A stretch of 64,000 bases of DNA from Flavobacterium sp. HBTb2-11-1 (GTDB lineage: Bacteria > Bacteroidota > Bacteroidia > Flavobacteriales > Flavobacteriaceae), in the NCBI RefSeq assembly GCF_009826975.1, contig NZ_WUMO01000007.1, positions 62,001-126,000 of the forward strand. The letters are read 5' to 3'. Position numbers and translations under genes: made by a program. The notes under the pieces are model-generated. The model was not told the DNA's origin and made no database searches. It worked only from the letters and a program-made list of their open reading frames with translations. This document shows, in pieces, positions 1-8,027 of this stretch (within the stretch, counting starts at the first letter, position 1; each line of letters starts with the position of its first letter).

Positions 1-681
1 ATGAAGCAAGGTACGAACATCTTTTCGCGCTTCAGGTTTCAATTGGCGTTCTACCAAATAAGTATAAGGATCTAAATCGGGCTGATTGTTTGGGTTGACT
101 TGGAAAACTTGTTTTTCACGTTCTAAAACCTGCAATCCCATATACGCAGCGCCAAGATCACCGGTTACAACTAATAAATCAGTTTTTTTAGCTCCATTTC
201 TGTAAACCAATTCATTTTCATCAGCTTCTCCAATCGCAGTAATGCTGATGATTAATCCTTTTTGAGATGAGGTAGTATCTCCACCGATGACATCCACTTT
301 ATATTCTTTTGCGGCAAGTGTAATTCCTGCAAACAACTCTTCTAGAGCTTCAAGCGGAAAACGATTAGAAACGGCAACCGAAACCGTAATTTGAGTCGGT
401 TTTGCATTCATCGCGCAAATGTCAGAAACGTTTACTACAACGGCTTTGTATCCTAAATGTTTCAGTGGCATGTAAGCCAAATCAAAATGAACACCTTCAA
501 TTAATAAATCGGTCGAAACTACTACTTTTTTATCTTTAAAATCAAGAACAGCGGCGTCATCGCCAATACTTTTTAAAGTAGATTCCTGAGTAATGTCAAA
601 GTTTTTGGTTAAATGGTCAATTAAACCAAATTCGCCCAATTGAGCTATACTAGTTCTCTGTTGATTTTTATCTTCAATCAT
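1..681 (-). CDS. thiL: Thiamine-monophosphate kinase, 3' end cut by window edge
   Basis: ThiL phosphorylates thiamine monophosphate to thiamine diphosphate in the cytosol. The frame opens at an ATG (679-681) and runs without a stop to base 1, giving 227 residues, so the C-terminal part lies outside the window. The start reads MIEDKNQQRTSIAQLGEFGL, the usual ThiL opening in Bacteroidota. Then come the AIR-synthase-type features: GDDAAVLD near residue 40, the STDLLIEGVHF segment, DICAMNAKPTQ, and the IGGDTTSS metal/ATP segment. The family is normally about 330-350 residues, so roughly a third is missing. No partner gene is visible on this side. Confidence 0.9.
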   Translation of the reverse strand, partial: MIEDKNQQRTSIAQLGEFGLIDHLTKNFDITQESTLKSIGDDAAVLDFKDKKVVVSTDLLIEGVHFDLAYMPLKHLGYKAVVVNVSDICAMNAKPTQITVSVAVSNRFPLEALEELFAGITLAAKEYKVDVIGGDTTSSQKGLIISITAIGEADENELVYRNGAKKTDLLVVTGDLGAAYMGLQVLEREKQVFQVNPNNQPDLDPYTYLVERQLKPEARKDVRTLLH

Positions 682-983
682 TTCTGTTAAGTTCCAAAGT
701 TATTAAGGTGCAAAGGTACAAAGGATTTTTCTTTTTAAGTAACAAAGACACAAAGGTTCAGAGTTGCAAAGTTTTTTATAAACGAATTTTCCGTAGAGAC
801 ACACCGCAGTGCATCTCCCTTGTGTATAAATTTGGGTGTAGATTTCCGATGTGTTAAACGCATTGCGGTGCGTCTAAAATGTGCTGAATAATATTTTTTT
901 AAAATATTTTTTTGCTGCTGACAAACTGTTGTCACCAGCCCATTTTACTTTTGAAGTATTAAAAATATTTAAACTTTAAAACC
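682..983. other. Intergenic region with degenerate palindromic repeat and promoter of the first DinB gene
   Basis: This spacer holds no convincing gene. It has runs of the CAAAGGTACAAAGG / CACAAAGG type common in Flavobacterium spacers. Two related segments, GTAGAGACACACCGCAGTGC (793-812) and GCATTGCGGTGCGTCTA (860-876), lie in inverted orientation and resemble the perfect palindrome at 21184-21201. A TACTTTTG element (946-953) matches the Bacteroidota -7 consensus TAnnTTTG just before the DinB gene at 984. No well-spaced TTG lies upstream of it, so the promoter is only partly supported. Confidence 0.5.
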
Positions 984-1463
984 ATGAAAACATTAGAAGC
1001 ACAAGTTATTACTTCAGAAGATTTATTGAAACATTGGCAAGGGCATAGAGCGCTTACTCGTCGTTTAATTGAACTTTTTCCAGAGAAAGATTTCTTTGAA
1101 TTTTCAATAGGAGGGATGAGACCTTTCTCAAAATTAGTAGATGAACTTTTGGCGATTGCAGTTCCAGGTTTAAAAGGAATTGTAACGAAAGAAACTGCTC
1201 CATTTTCAGAAGGAACAGAAAAATTGATTTTTAAAGCCCAATATCTTGAAAAATGGGATGAAGCTACAGAAGAAATAAATAAATATTGGGAGCAACTATC
1301 AGTTGAAGATTTTAGCGAGACTTTTAACCTTTTTGGGCAATATGAATTTCCTGTAATTCAGAATATCTTATACTTTATCGATAATGAAGTGCATCACCGT
1401 GGACAAGCTTATGTGTATTTAAGAGCTTTAAATATCGAACCGCCATTTTTCTGGGAGAGATAA
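984..1463 (+). CDS. DinB-family four-helix protein, putative metal-dependent enzyme
   Basis: A 159-residue protein of the DinB/YfiT four-helix-bundle superfamily. Members bind a divalent metal with three histidines, and several act as thiol (for example bacillithiol) transferases or maleylpyruvate-isomerase-like enzymes; most have no known substrate. Visible marks are HWQGHRALTRRL near residue 17 (first metal-histidine region) and the C-terminal EVHHRGQAYVYLR, the strongest DinB signature (HHRGQ). There is no signal peptide, so it should be cytosolic. It is followed 48 bp later by a second DinB gene, and the two are probably cotranscribed. The link to DNA damage implied by the family name is historical. 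Confidence 0.8.
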   Translation: MKTLEAQVITSEDLLKHWQGHRALTRRLIELFPEKDFFEFSIGGMRPFSKLVDELLAIAVPGLKGIVTKETAPFSEGTEKLIFKAQYLEKWDEATEEINKYWEQLSVEDFSETFNLFGQYEFPVIQNILYFIDNEVHHRGQAYVYLRALNIEPPFFWER

Positions 1464-1510
1464 TTGATAATTTTTTACTATCTTAATATCACATTCTAAA
1501 AACCACTGCT

Positions 1511-2008
1511 ATGAGTTTAAAAAAGATAATGTCCAATTTTGCAGATTACAATTTATGGGTAAACCAGCAATTTGTAAACTGGCTTTCGCCAAAAGCTGAT
1601 GAATTGCTTTATGCAGAAGTGCAATCGAGTTTCTCTACTATCATGAAAACCTTGGACCACATCTGGTCTACAGAAGAATATTGGTTTTCTGTAATTTCTG
1701 AAAATGATATGGCAGAAAAAAAGCCTGAAAGCGAATTGTCAAAAGAAGAAATATTTGAAGGATTACTCAATTCATCTACAAGATTGAAACACCTTATCAA
1801 TTCATTGTCGGAAGAAGATTTGATGAAAGAAGTTAAAATTACCAATCCGTGGTTTGAGTGCGAATTGCCTGTTTCAGATTATCTGCTGCAGGTTATAAAT
1901 CACGGAACTTATCACAGAGGACAAATTGTAACCATGGGAAGAAATATCGGAATTACAGATGCTTCCAACACCGATTACAATTTTTATAATGTAATTAAGG
2001 CCCAATAA
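1511..2008 (+). CDS. DinB-family four-helix protein
   Basis: A second DinB-fold protein, 165 residues and only distantly similar to its upstream neighbour. It has MKTLDHIWSTEEYWF near residue 45 and NHGTYHRGQIVTMGR near residue 133, which supply the usual metal-binding histidines. It is predicted to be cytosolic with an unknown substrate. It probably shares a transcript with the gene ending at 1463, because the 47-bp gap has no terminator. A strong hairpin directly after the stop ends the unit. The WYL regulator converges from the other side. Confidence 0.8.
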   Translation: MSLKKIMSNFADYNLWVNQQFVNWLSPKADELLYAEVQSSFSTIMKTLDHIWSTEEYWFSVISENDMAEKKPESELSKEEIFEGLLNSSTRLKHLINSLSEEDLMKEVKITNPWFECELPVSDYLLQVINHGTYHRGQIVTMGRNIGITDASNTDYNFYNVIKAQ

Positions 2009-2052
2009 AAAAACTCCCAAAAGAATTTGAAATTCTCTTGGGAGTTTTTTTA
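2009..2052. terminator. Bidirectional rho-independent terminator between DinB gene and WYL regulator
   Basis: The arms AACTCCCAA (2012-2020) and TTGGGAGTT (2038-2046) extend inward through AGAATT/AAATTCT and are flanked by an A-run on the left and a T-run on the right. It can therefore end transcription from both sides of the convergent pair. It overlaps the last codons of the minus-strand gene by a few bases. Confidence 0.85.
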
Positions 2053-3009
2053 TAATAGTCTTTTTTTATTGATTTCGATTAAATTTAAAACTTTAGTTTT
2101 TAATATTTCAGGTTCTAAAATTTCAGCATAATCGCCAAACATTAAAAACCAGCGAGGAAAACCATTTTCGATATCACGGCAGAGAAAAGTCATTTCTAAT
2201 TTATCTCCAACTTCTTTTTCAGAAACAAAACCATGATATTTTCTATCGAAAGCTAGATAACGGGCAATTTTCTTTTCTACCAGAAGCCGGACTTTTGTAG
2301 TTGGAACCGTTTCTGTTTTGCTCAAATATGTCTCCAAAGAATCATGCTCGATTGTAAAATCTAAATCTGTTTTTTTAAGGTTTTGAATTCTGTCTGCCCT
2401 AAACTGTCTGTAATCTTTTCTCAAGTGACAGAAACCAAGAAAATACCAATTGTTATTATCATGAAAAACGCCAACTGGTTCCAAATTACGCTCCGTTAAT
2501 TCATCTTTCCCAAAGGTTTTATAAGAAAGTGAAATCTGTTTCTTCTCTGCAATACTTTCAAACAAAACCGATAGCGTATTTGGCGAATTATCATTAAACA
2601 TGGGTTCTGCATCCTGCATTACGATTCTCGATTCGATGTTTGAAAGATAATCTTTGTCGTTACTTCTTAAAACAGCTTTCAGTTTGTACATCGCCGAAGC
2701 ATAATGTGTCCCCAAAGAAGGATCGGTAAACTTCTGCATCAGTTTTTCAGCAGCAATAAAACTGCTGACTTCTTCCCGAGTAAACATCACGGGAGGAAGG
2801 CGATAACCATCCATAAGAGCATAACCAACTCCAGCTTCACTATAAATAGGAACGCCAGACGCTTCCAGGGTTCTGATGTCGCGATAGATTGTCCTCAAAC
2901 TGCATTCAAAACGATCGGCTAATTCTTGTGCTTTGACAATCTTTTTAGATTGCAATTGTATGAGAATAGCAACAATTCGGTCAAATCGCTTTGGGGTTTC
3001 GTCGAGCAT
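2050..3009 (-). CDS. HTH/WYL-domain transcriptional regulator (YafY type)
   Basis: A 319-residue regulator. Residues ~10-65 form a DeoR/HTH_11 winged helix (RIVAILIQLQSKKIVKAQEL, then SLRTIYRDIRTLEASGVP). The middle carries a WYL domain (residues ~130-215, with WYFLGFCHLRKDYRQFR) and the C-terminus a WCX-like extension (GFPRWFLMFGDYAEI). WYL domains are ligand sensors; in this family the ligand may be a nucleotide, nucleic acid or small molecule and is unknown here. It stands alone on its strand. The two DinB genes converging on it are possible targets, as DinB genes often neighbour YafY-type regulators, but no operator was identified. Confidence 0.85.
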   Translation of the reverse strand: MLDETPKRFDRIVAILIQLQSKKIVKAQELADRFECSLRTIYRDIRTLEASGVPIYSEAGVGYALMDGYRLPPVMFTREEVSSFIAAEKLMQKFTDPSLGTHYASAMYKLKAVLRSNDKDYLSNIESRIVMQDAEPMFNDNSPNTLSVLFESIAEKKQISLSYKTFGKDELTERNLEPVGVFHDNNNWYFLGFCHLRKDYRQFRADRIQNLKKTDLDFTIEHDSLETYLSKTETVPTTKVRLLVEKKIARYLAFDRKYHGFVSEKEVGDKLEMTFLCRDIENGFPRWFLMFGDYAEILEPEILKTKVLNLIEINKKRLL

Positions 3010-3107
3010 TTGTTTTTAAGATTCTAAGGTTCTGAGTTACTGAGATTCTAGGTCTTTTTGCTGATGCAAAGATTCAAAGATACAAATGTAAAAACTAAAG
3101 GGAATAA

Positions 3108-3140
3108 AAAAAGCTGTTCCAAATTGAAACAGCTTTCTAT
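3108..3140 (-). terminator. Rho-independent terminator of the outer-membrane protein gene
   Basis: AAAGCTGTT (3110-3118) pairs with AACAGCTTT (3128-3136). Read on the minus strand, the stem is followed by a T-run. It lies just downstream of the minus-strand gene ending at 3161. Confidence 0.8.
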
Positions 3141-3160
3141 CGTAAATCGAAAAAAAAAAA

Positions 3161-3778
3161 TTAAAATCTATACAAAACTCCAAATTGCGGCTGATCGAAA
3201 ATGTTTTCAAATAAGTTAATATTTAATTGAAAAGTATCAGACGATGGACCATTTTCTGGAGAAACGCTGTTGTAAGCCAAGACATTTGCAAGGACAAAAG
3301 TAACGGCAATGTTTTTGGTTACAAAGTAATTCAAACCAACATTAATATCAGCTGTTAAACTATTGTCTGTATCGCTTCCAACTTGTGGTATTTCTGTTTT
3401 GTTTCTTCCATAACCTAAACCAAGTTCGGCATACGTTTTAAAACGTTTTTTATCTAATTCTAAGAAATAGTAACGAGCAAAAGCTCCAACTCCAAAAACA
3501 TTGGTTTTTACTTGAGTTGTTTCTACTTTGTTGCTTGAGTAATTTAGTTTAGCTCCAACAGCAAATTTATCATTTAGCAAATAGCCAAACTTTGGACTAA
3601 AGCCATAATAGTCTGCGTCTCCGCCTGTACTAATTTTGATAGATCCTTCTAAAAACATATCACCCTTTTGAAAAGTGATGCCTTTTGCAGAATTCATTTC
3701 CGAATCAACTTGGTCTTGTTGAGCGTTTGCAAAACAGAATGTGAATAGTGCTAAAATAACAGAAAATTTGGTTTTCAT
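3161..3778 (-). CDS. Outer-membrane beta-barrel protein (OmpA/OmpW-like porin fold)
   Basis: A 205-residue protein with a Sec signal peptide (MKTKFSVILALFTFCFANA, cleavage before QQDQ). An alternating-strand pattern follows, with YGFSPKFGYLLNDKFAVGAK, AYARYYFLELD and TYAELGLGYG, and the chain ends in a terminal aromatic residue (GVLYRF) as outer-membrane barrels do. This matches the outer membrane beta-barrel proteins (OMP_b-brl) common in Bacteroidota. It is monocistronic with its own terminator. The function is unknown; a small structural or stress-related porin is the most that can be said. Confidence 0.75.
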   Translation of the reverse strand: MKTKFSVILALFTFCFANAQQDQVDSEMNSAKGITFQKGDMFLEGSIKISTGGDADYYGFSPKFGYLLNDKFAVGAKLNYSSNKVETTQVKTNVFGVGAFARYYFLELDKKRFKTYAELGLGYGRNKTEIPQVGSDTDNSLTADINVGLNYFVTKNIAVTFVLANVLAYNSVSPENGPSSDTFQLNINLFENIFDQPQFGVLYRF

Positions 3779-3924
3779 AGTCTTATAATGTTAAAGTTGT
3801 AAGATTAAAAATACATTTTCTGTGTTAAAAAGACCTTCAGTTTATTTGATTGAGTTAAAGAACGGCTTTTAGAGTTAAAAATCTGCAATATTTGTAAGTT
3901 TTTACGTTGTAAATTTTAAATCAG

Positions 3925-3962
3925 ACAAATAAAAAACCCAACAACTTTCGTCATTGGGTCAA
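3925..3962 (-). terminator. Probable rho-independent terminator downstream of lepA
   Basis: ACCCAA (3936-3941) and TTGGGT (3954-3959) form a short stem. On the minus strand it is followed by six T residues. The stem is weaker than others in the window. Confidence 0.6.
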
Positions 3963-4001
3963 TCTATTATCTTTATTCTTTACTCTATTATCTAAAAAGA
4001 A

Positions 4002-5798
4002 CTAGTCGTTCAATTTCAAAACAGCCATAAATGCTTCTTGCGGAATTTCAACGTTTCCTACTTGACGCATACGTTTTTTACCTTTTTTCTGTTTTTCAAG
4101 AAGTTTACGCTTACGCGAAATATCTCCACCGTAACATTTTGCGGTAACGTCTTTACGAAGTGCTTTAATTGTTTCACGAGCGATAATCTTAGCTCCAATT
4201 GCCGCTTGAATCGGAATATCAAATTGCTGTCTTGGAATCAATTCACGCAGTTTTTCGGTCATTTTTTTACCGATGTTGTAAGCGTTATCTTCGTGGATTA
4301 ATGCAGAAAGTGCATCAACGGTTTGTGCATTCAAAAGAACGTCAAGTTTAACCAATTTTGAAGTTCTCATTCCAATTGGAGAATAATCAAAAGAAGCATA
4401 ACCTTTAGAAACTGTTTTCAAACGATCGTAAAAATCGAATACAATTTCGGCCAAAGGCATATCAAAGTTTAACTCAACACGTTCTGTTGTTAAATACGTT
4501 TGATTAGTAATCAAGCCACGTTTTTCGATACATAAACTCATTACGTTTCCAACGAAATCGGCTTTTGTAATGATGGTAGCTTTAATAAAAGGCTCTTCAA
4601 CTCTATCCAATTTTGAAGGCTCTGGCAAATCTGAAGGATTGTTTACAACGATTGGCGTTTCTGGATGTTTCTTAGTATAAGCTAAGTACGAAACGTTAGG
4701 AACCGTAGTAATTACAGTCATATCAAACTCACGCTCTAAACGTTCTTGGATAATTTCCATGTGAAGCATTCCTAAGAATCCGCAACGGAAACCGAATCCT
4801 AATGCCGCAGAACTTTCAGGAGTAAATACTAATGAAGCGTCATTTAACTGTAATTTTTCCATTGAAGAACGCAAATCTTCATAATCTTCTGTATCGACAG
4901 GATAAATACCTGCGAATACCATTGGTTTTACATCCTCAAAACCAGCAACCATATTCGTTGTCGGAACTTTTGCATCTGTAATCGTATCACCCACTTTTAC
5001 TTCACGAGCTTCTTTAATTCCAGAAATTAAATAACCAACATCTCCTGCTGAAACTACATTTTTAGGAACTTGATTAAGTTTTAAAGTTCCAATTTCGTCG
5101 GCAAAATATTCGTTATCTGTAGCCATGAATTTAATTTTTTGGCCTTTTTTGATTTCCCCATTTACAACTCTAAAGATTACCTCAATTCCACGGAACGGAT
5201 TGTAAACTGAGTCAAAAATTAAAGCTTGCAATGGCTCTTCCGGATCTCCTTTTGGAGCAGGGATTTTTTCGATAATGGCAGCCAGAATGTTCTCCACACC
5301 AAAACCAGTTTTTCCTGAAGCATGAATAATATCTTCCAATTTACATCCTAATAAATCGATAATATCATCACTAACTTCTTCAGGGTTTGCACTCGGCAAA
5401 TCGACTTTATTTAAAACTGGAATAATTTCCAAGTCGTTTTCAAGTGCTAAATATAAGTTTGAAATTGTTTGTGCCTGAATACTCTGCGCCGCATCAACAA
5501 TCAATAAAGCGCCTTCGCAGGCAGCGATAGATCTGGAAACTTCATACGAAAAGTCTACGTGGCCAGGAGTATCAATTAGGTTTAAGATATATTCCTCGCC
5601 TTTGTATTTGTATTCCATCTGAATGGCATGACTCTTAATGGTAATTCCACGCTCGCGTTCCAAGTCCATGTTGTCAAGCAATTGAGCTTTTTCTTCACGG
5701 GCTGTAACGGTTTGTGTAGCACTTAGTAATCGGTCTGCTAATGTACTCTTACCGTGGTCAATGTGTGCAATAATGCAAAAATTACGTATCTTCTTCAT
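4002..5798 (-). CDS. lepA: Elongation factor 4 (back-translocating ribosomal GTPase)
   Basis: A 598-residue protein, the normal LepA length. The GTPase domain starts at residue 1 with the P-loop AHIDHGKST, then RERGITIKSHA (switch I), DTPGHVDFSYEV (G3) and NKVDLPSA (G4). Domains II, III and V resemble EF-G. The C-terminal LepA-specific domain carries ALRKDVTAKCYGGDISRK. LepA binds ribosomes and helps initiation, assembly or rescue under stress. The gene is alone on its strand with a terminator downstream. Its start is unambiguous because the first codons already lead into the P-loop strand. Confidence 0.98.
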   Translation of the reverse strand: MKKIRNFCIIAHIDHGKSTLADRLLSATQTVTAREEKAQLLDNMDLERERGITIKSHAIQMEYKYKGEEYILNLIDTPGHVDFSYEVSRSIAACEGALLIVDAAQSIQAQTISNLYLALENDLEIIPVLNKVDLPSANPEEVSDDIIDLLGCKLEDIIHASGKTGFGVENILAAIIEKIPAPKGDPEEPLQALIFDSVYNPFRGIEVIFRVVNGEIKKGQKIKFMATDNEYFADEIGTLKLNQVPKNVVSAGDVGYLISGIKEAREVKVGDTITDAKVPTTNMVAGFEDVKPMVFAGIYPVDTEDYEDLRSSMEKLQLNDASLVFTPESSAALGFGFRCGFLGMLHMEIIQERLEREFDMTVITTVPNVSYLAYTKKHPETPIVVNNPSDLPEPSKLDRVEEPFIKATIITKADFVGNVMSLCIEKRGLITNQTYLTTERVELNFDMPLAEIVFDFYDRLKTVSKGYASFDYSPIGMRTSKLVKLDVLLNAQTVDALSALIHEDNAYNIGKKMTEKLRELIPRQQFDIPIQAAIGAKIIARETIKALRKDVTAKCYGGDISRKRKLLEKQKKGKKRMRQVGNVEIPQEAFMAVLKLND

Positions 5799-5961
5799 TT
5801 TAATATATCGGTTCTCTAATCGATTTTAAGTCTTTTTTTGGGAATAATCTGCTTTAAGACAATTGCTTTAAAGCATGTTACTAAGGCGCAAAGATAGCGC
5901 AAAGTTTTGGATTCTGGAATGCAGATTTTAGATAGTTGAAAGATGTGAATTAAAATTGGCG

Positions 5962-6666
5962 TTAAAATTCAAAATTAAATCCTTTTTCAGTTAATTTTTT
6001 GTACATCTCATCATCAAATTTATAAAGTTTAGCAGCTCTGTGCGAAACGTCTTTTTGTTTTTCATCTAATGCTGTGAGCAGTTTCATGTGAAGAATTTTT
6101 CGTCTGAAATTAGATTTGTCCAATTCAATTCCAAGAATTTCTTCGTACAAATGCATGAGCTGCAATAAAGTAAATTTTTCTGGAAGAAGATTAAAACCAA
6201 TTGGAGCCTGACGCACACGGTTTCTGAGCTGTAATAAACTGAAATTTAAAATTTCATTGTGGTCAAAGATCAACTCAGGAATATCTTTTATTTTATACCA
6301 TTTGGCTTCGATAACTCTCAAACTGGCTTTAATATTATAATCTTCACGATTCACCAAAGTGTAATAGCCAATCGTTACAACACGTCTTTCTGGAACACGT
6401 TTTGGATTTGTGAATGCTTTCAGCTGTTCCAGATAAATATTTTCAAGTCCTGTAAGTTCATGCAAAATACGTTGCGCAGCATCATCGGCACTTTCTTCCA
6501 GCTGAAGCCATCCGCCGAGAAGCCCCCATTTGCCTTTACTTTCACCTTGAGCGTGCTGAACCAAGAGAACTTCGAGACTCTCTTTGTTAAATCCGAAGAA
6601 AACACAGTCAATTGTGATTCCCTCTACGGCTGGTTTGTGATGATGATTAGTAGTTATTTCTGCCAA
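5962..6666 (-). CDS. NrtR/AraR-type regulator with degenerate Nudix domain (copy 2)
   Basis: 234 residues: a Nudix fold (~17-150) fused to a C-terminal winged helix (~155-234), the architecture of NrtR and of the Bacteroides arabinose regulator AraR. The Nudix box (~52-74) has lost its catalytic glutamates: where an enzyme has REUxEExGU this protein reads RILHELTGL. It should therefore sense a ligand rather than hydrolyse one. The only usable start in frame is a TTG at 6664-6666, since a stop lies a few codons upstream and no ATG precedes the domain. It is 32 bp downstream of a near-identical paralogue and follows it in one transcript. The pair is divergent from the susC operon, which it probably controls. 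Confidence 0.85.
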   Translation of the reverse strand: MAEITTNHHHKPAVEGITIDCVFFGFNKESLEVLLVQHAQGESKGKWGLLGGWLQLEESADDAAQRILHELTGLENIYLEQLKAFTNPKRVPERRVVTIGYYTLVNREDYNIKASLRVIEAKWYKIKDIPELIFDHNEILNFSLLQLRNRVRQAPIGFNLLPEKFTLLQLMHLYEEILGIELDKSNFRRKILHMKLLTALDEKQKDVSHRAAKLYKFDDEMYKKLTEKGFNFEF

Positions 6667-6698
6667 TGTATTGTTGTCGTGTTATTGTGTATTGAAAA

Positions 6699-7415
6699 TT
6701 AAAATACAAAATTAAATCCCTTTTCTGTTAATTGATCATAAATTTCTGGGTCAAACTTATATAGCTGAGCTGCTCTATGAGAAACATCTTGTTGTTTTTC
6801 GTCTAATGCAACCAACAATTTCATGTGAAGAATTTTTCTCCTAAAGTTGGGTTTATCCATTTCGATTCCTAAAATTTCTTCATACAACTGCATCAATTGC
6901 AATAAAGTAAATTTTTCAGGAAGAAGGTTAAATCCAATTGGCGCTTGACGAACTCTGTTTCGAAGGTGTTTTAAACTGTAATCTAAAATCTCATTATGGT
7001 CGTAAATCAAATCTGGAATTTCATTGATTTTATACCATTGGGCATCGGAAGCGGTAAAACCTGCTTTAATATTATAATCTTCTCTTTTTACGAGGGCATA
7101 ATATCCAATTGTAATAACACGTCGCAGCGGAAAACGATCAGGATCTCCAAATGCTTTCAGCTGTTCTAGATAAATATTATCAAGTCCCGTAAGTTCGTTC
7201 AATAAACGATGGGCGGCATTGTCGGTACTCTCCTTTTTATAAATCCATCCCCCAGGAAGTCCCCACTTTCCTTTACTGATACCCTCTGCATGCTGCACTA
7301 AAAGCACTTCAAGACTGCCCTTATCAAAACCAAAAATGACACAGTCAATCGTGATGGCATTCATCGCGCTGTTTTCATTTTTATAAGCAGTTTTGTCTTC
7401 TACATTTTCAACCAT
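6699..7415 (-). CDS. NrtR/AraR-type regulator with degenerate Nudix domain (copy 1)
   Basis: This paralogue has the same architecture as the gene ending at 5962, and the last ~85 residues are almost identical (RVRQAPIGFNLLPEKFTLLQL onward). Its Nudix box reads RLLNELTGL, again without the catalytic glutamates. The chosen ATG (7413-7415) gives 238 residues; a TTG 21 bp upstream (7436) is possible but less likely. Bacteroidota AraR proteins of this family use the dead Nudix pocket to bind a sugar, so a pentose or related effector from the neighbouring PUL is the natural guess. The winged helix is the DNA-binding part. It is divergent from susC across a 612-bp gap. Confidence 0.85.
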   Translation of the reverse strand: MVENVEDKTAYKNENSAMNAITIDCVIFGFDKGSLEVLLVQHAEGISKGKWGLPGGWIYKKESTDNAAHRLLNELTGLDNIYLEQLKAFGDPDRFPLRRVITIGYYALVKREDYNIKAGFTASDAQWYKINEIPDLIYDHNEILDYSLKHLRNRVRQAPIGFNLLPEKFTLLQLMQLYEEILGIEMDKPNFRRKILHMKLLVALDEKQQDVSHRAAQLYKFDPEIYDQLTEKGFNFVF

Positions 7416-7690
7416 ATATGAGATAAATTTTGACAAATTAAATAAATAAAATCATTATTAGCCTTTTTGAAAGCCTTATATTTTTTTTAACGAAATTAAA
7501 TTTTGATAATCAGCTATTTAAAAATGCGCTAAAAAAGCCTGTTTTTTAAATAGATTCTTAAATCTCTGATTGTCAATTTTATAAAACGTTGGTTTTTTTG
7601 CATTTTTTATTTCAATTCTTGTTTAGATTTTACAACATTAATAAAAAGAAGTTAGGATTTATCAGAATCGAAAAAAAATAACCCTAATAT

Positions 7691-7722
7691 TTTGTTAATA
7701 TAGAAAATTTGTTTTACACTTG
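7691..7722 (+). promoter_or_regulatory. Candidate susC promoter (Bacteroidota type)
   Basis: TTTG at 7691-7694 and TACACTTG at 7715-7722 are separated by 20 nt. This fits the Bacteroidota pattern TTTG / TAnnTTTG with one mismatch in the -7 element. It lies upstream of the imperfect inverted repeat at 7724-7758. Confidence 0.5.
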
Positions 7723-7723
7723 T

Positions 7724-7758
7724 AGTCAAATTTACCATAAGATAAATTCAAACTGACT
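7724..7758. promoter_or_regulatory. Imperfect inverted repeat at the susC transcription start, candidate operator
   Basis: AGTCAAATTTA (7724-7734) can pair with TAAATT (7743-7748) and TGACT (7754-7758), with five unpaired bases on the right arm. Its position right after the candidate -7 element suits a repressor site for the adjacent Nudix-winged-helix regulators, or a 5' hairpin in the transcript. The symmetry is AT-rich and could be chance. Confidence 0.35.
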
Positions 7759-8027
7759 ATAAGTAAAAAAAGAACAAAACTACACTTAACTTAAACTTAC
7801 CACAAATGTTTTTTTTAGAAATTGAATTTAATCGCTTTTTGATGAGATTACCATCATCAAATTCTGCTGAAAGAATCGATTTTGAAGCTGCTTATAGTCT
7901 ACAAGTACTAAATGTTGGAAAAGAGATTCAGGCCCTCTTTTTCGGCATGACCTGCTTGGGAAGTTTTTCCAGATTTCTCTTAGGGTAAAAAACACTAACT
8001 ATAACTTAAACTTAATCAATTCTTATT

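Larger units (their letters stand above)
7416..8027. other. Divergent regulatory region and long leader in front of the PUL
   Basis: This AT-rich spacer separates the dead-Nudix regulators from susC. It contains a candidate susC promoter and an imperfect inverted repeat (both listed separately). If that promoter is used, the susC transcript has a leader of about 300 nt. The leader includes a 60-codon open frame (7806-7988) without a recognisable product. No riboswitch class was recognised. Confidence 0.55.

Noticed and set aside
735..935. 66-codon minus-strand open frame after thiL start region
   Set aside because: It overlaps repeat-rich spacer DNA and the promoter of the gene at 984; the protein has no recognisable pattern.
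984..2008. SOS/DNA-damage genes (from the DinB name)
   Set aside because: These are DinB/YfiT four-helix metal proteins, unrelated to DNA polymerase IV.
7806..7988. 60-codon open frame in the susC leader
   Set aside because: No known motif and no similarity recognised; kept only as a remark on the leader, not as a gene.
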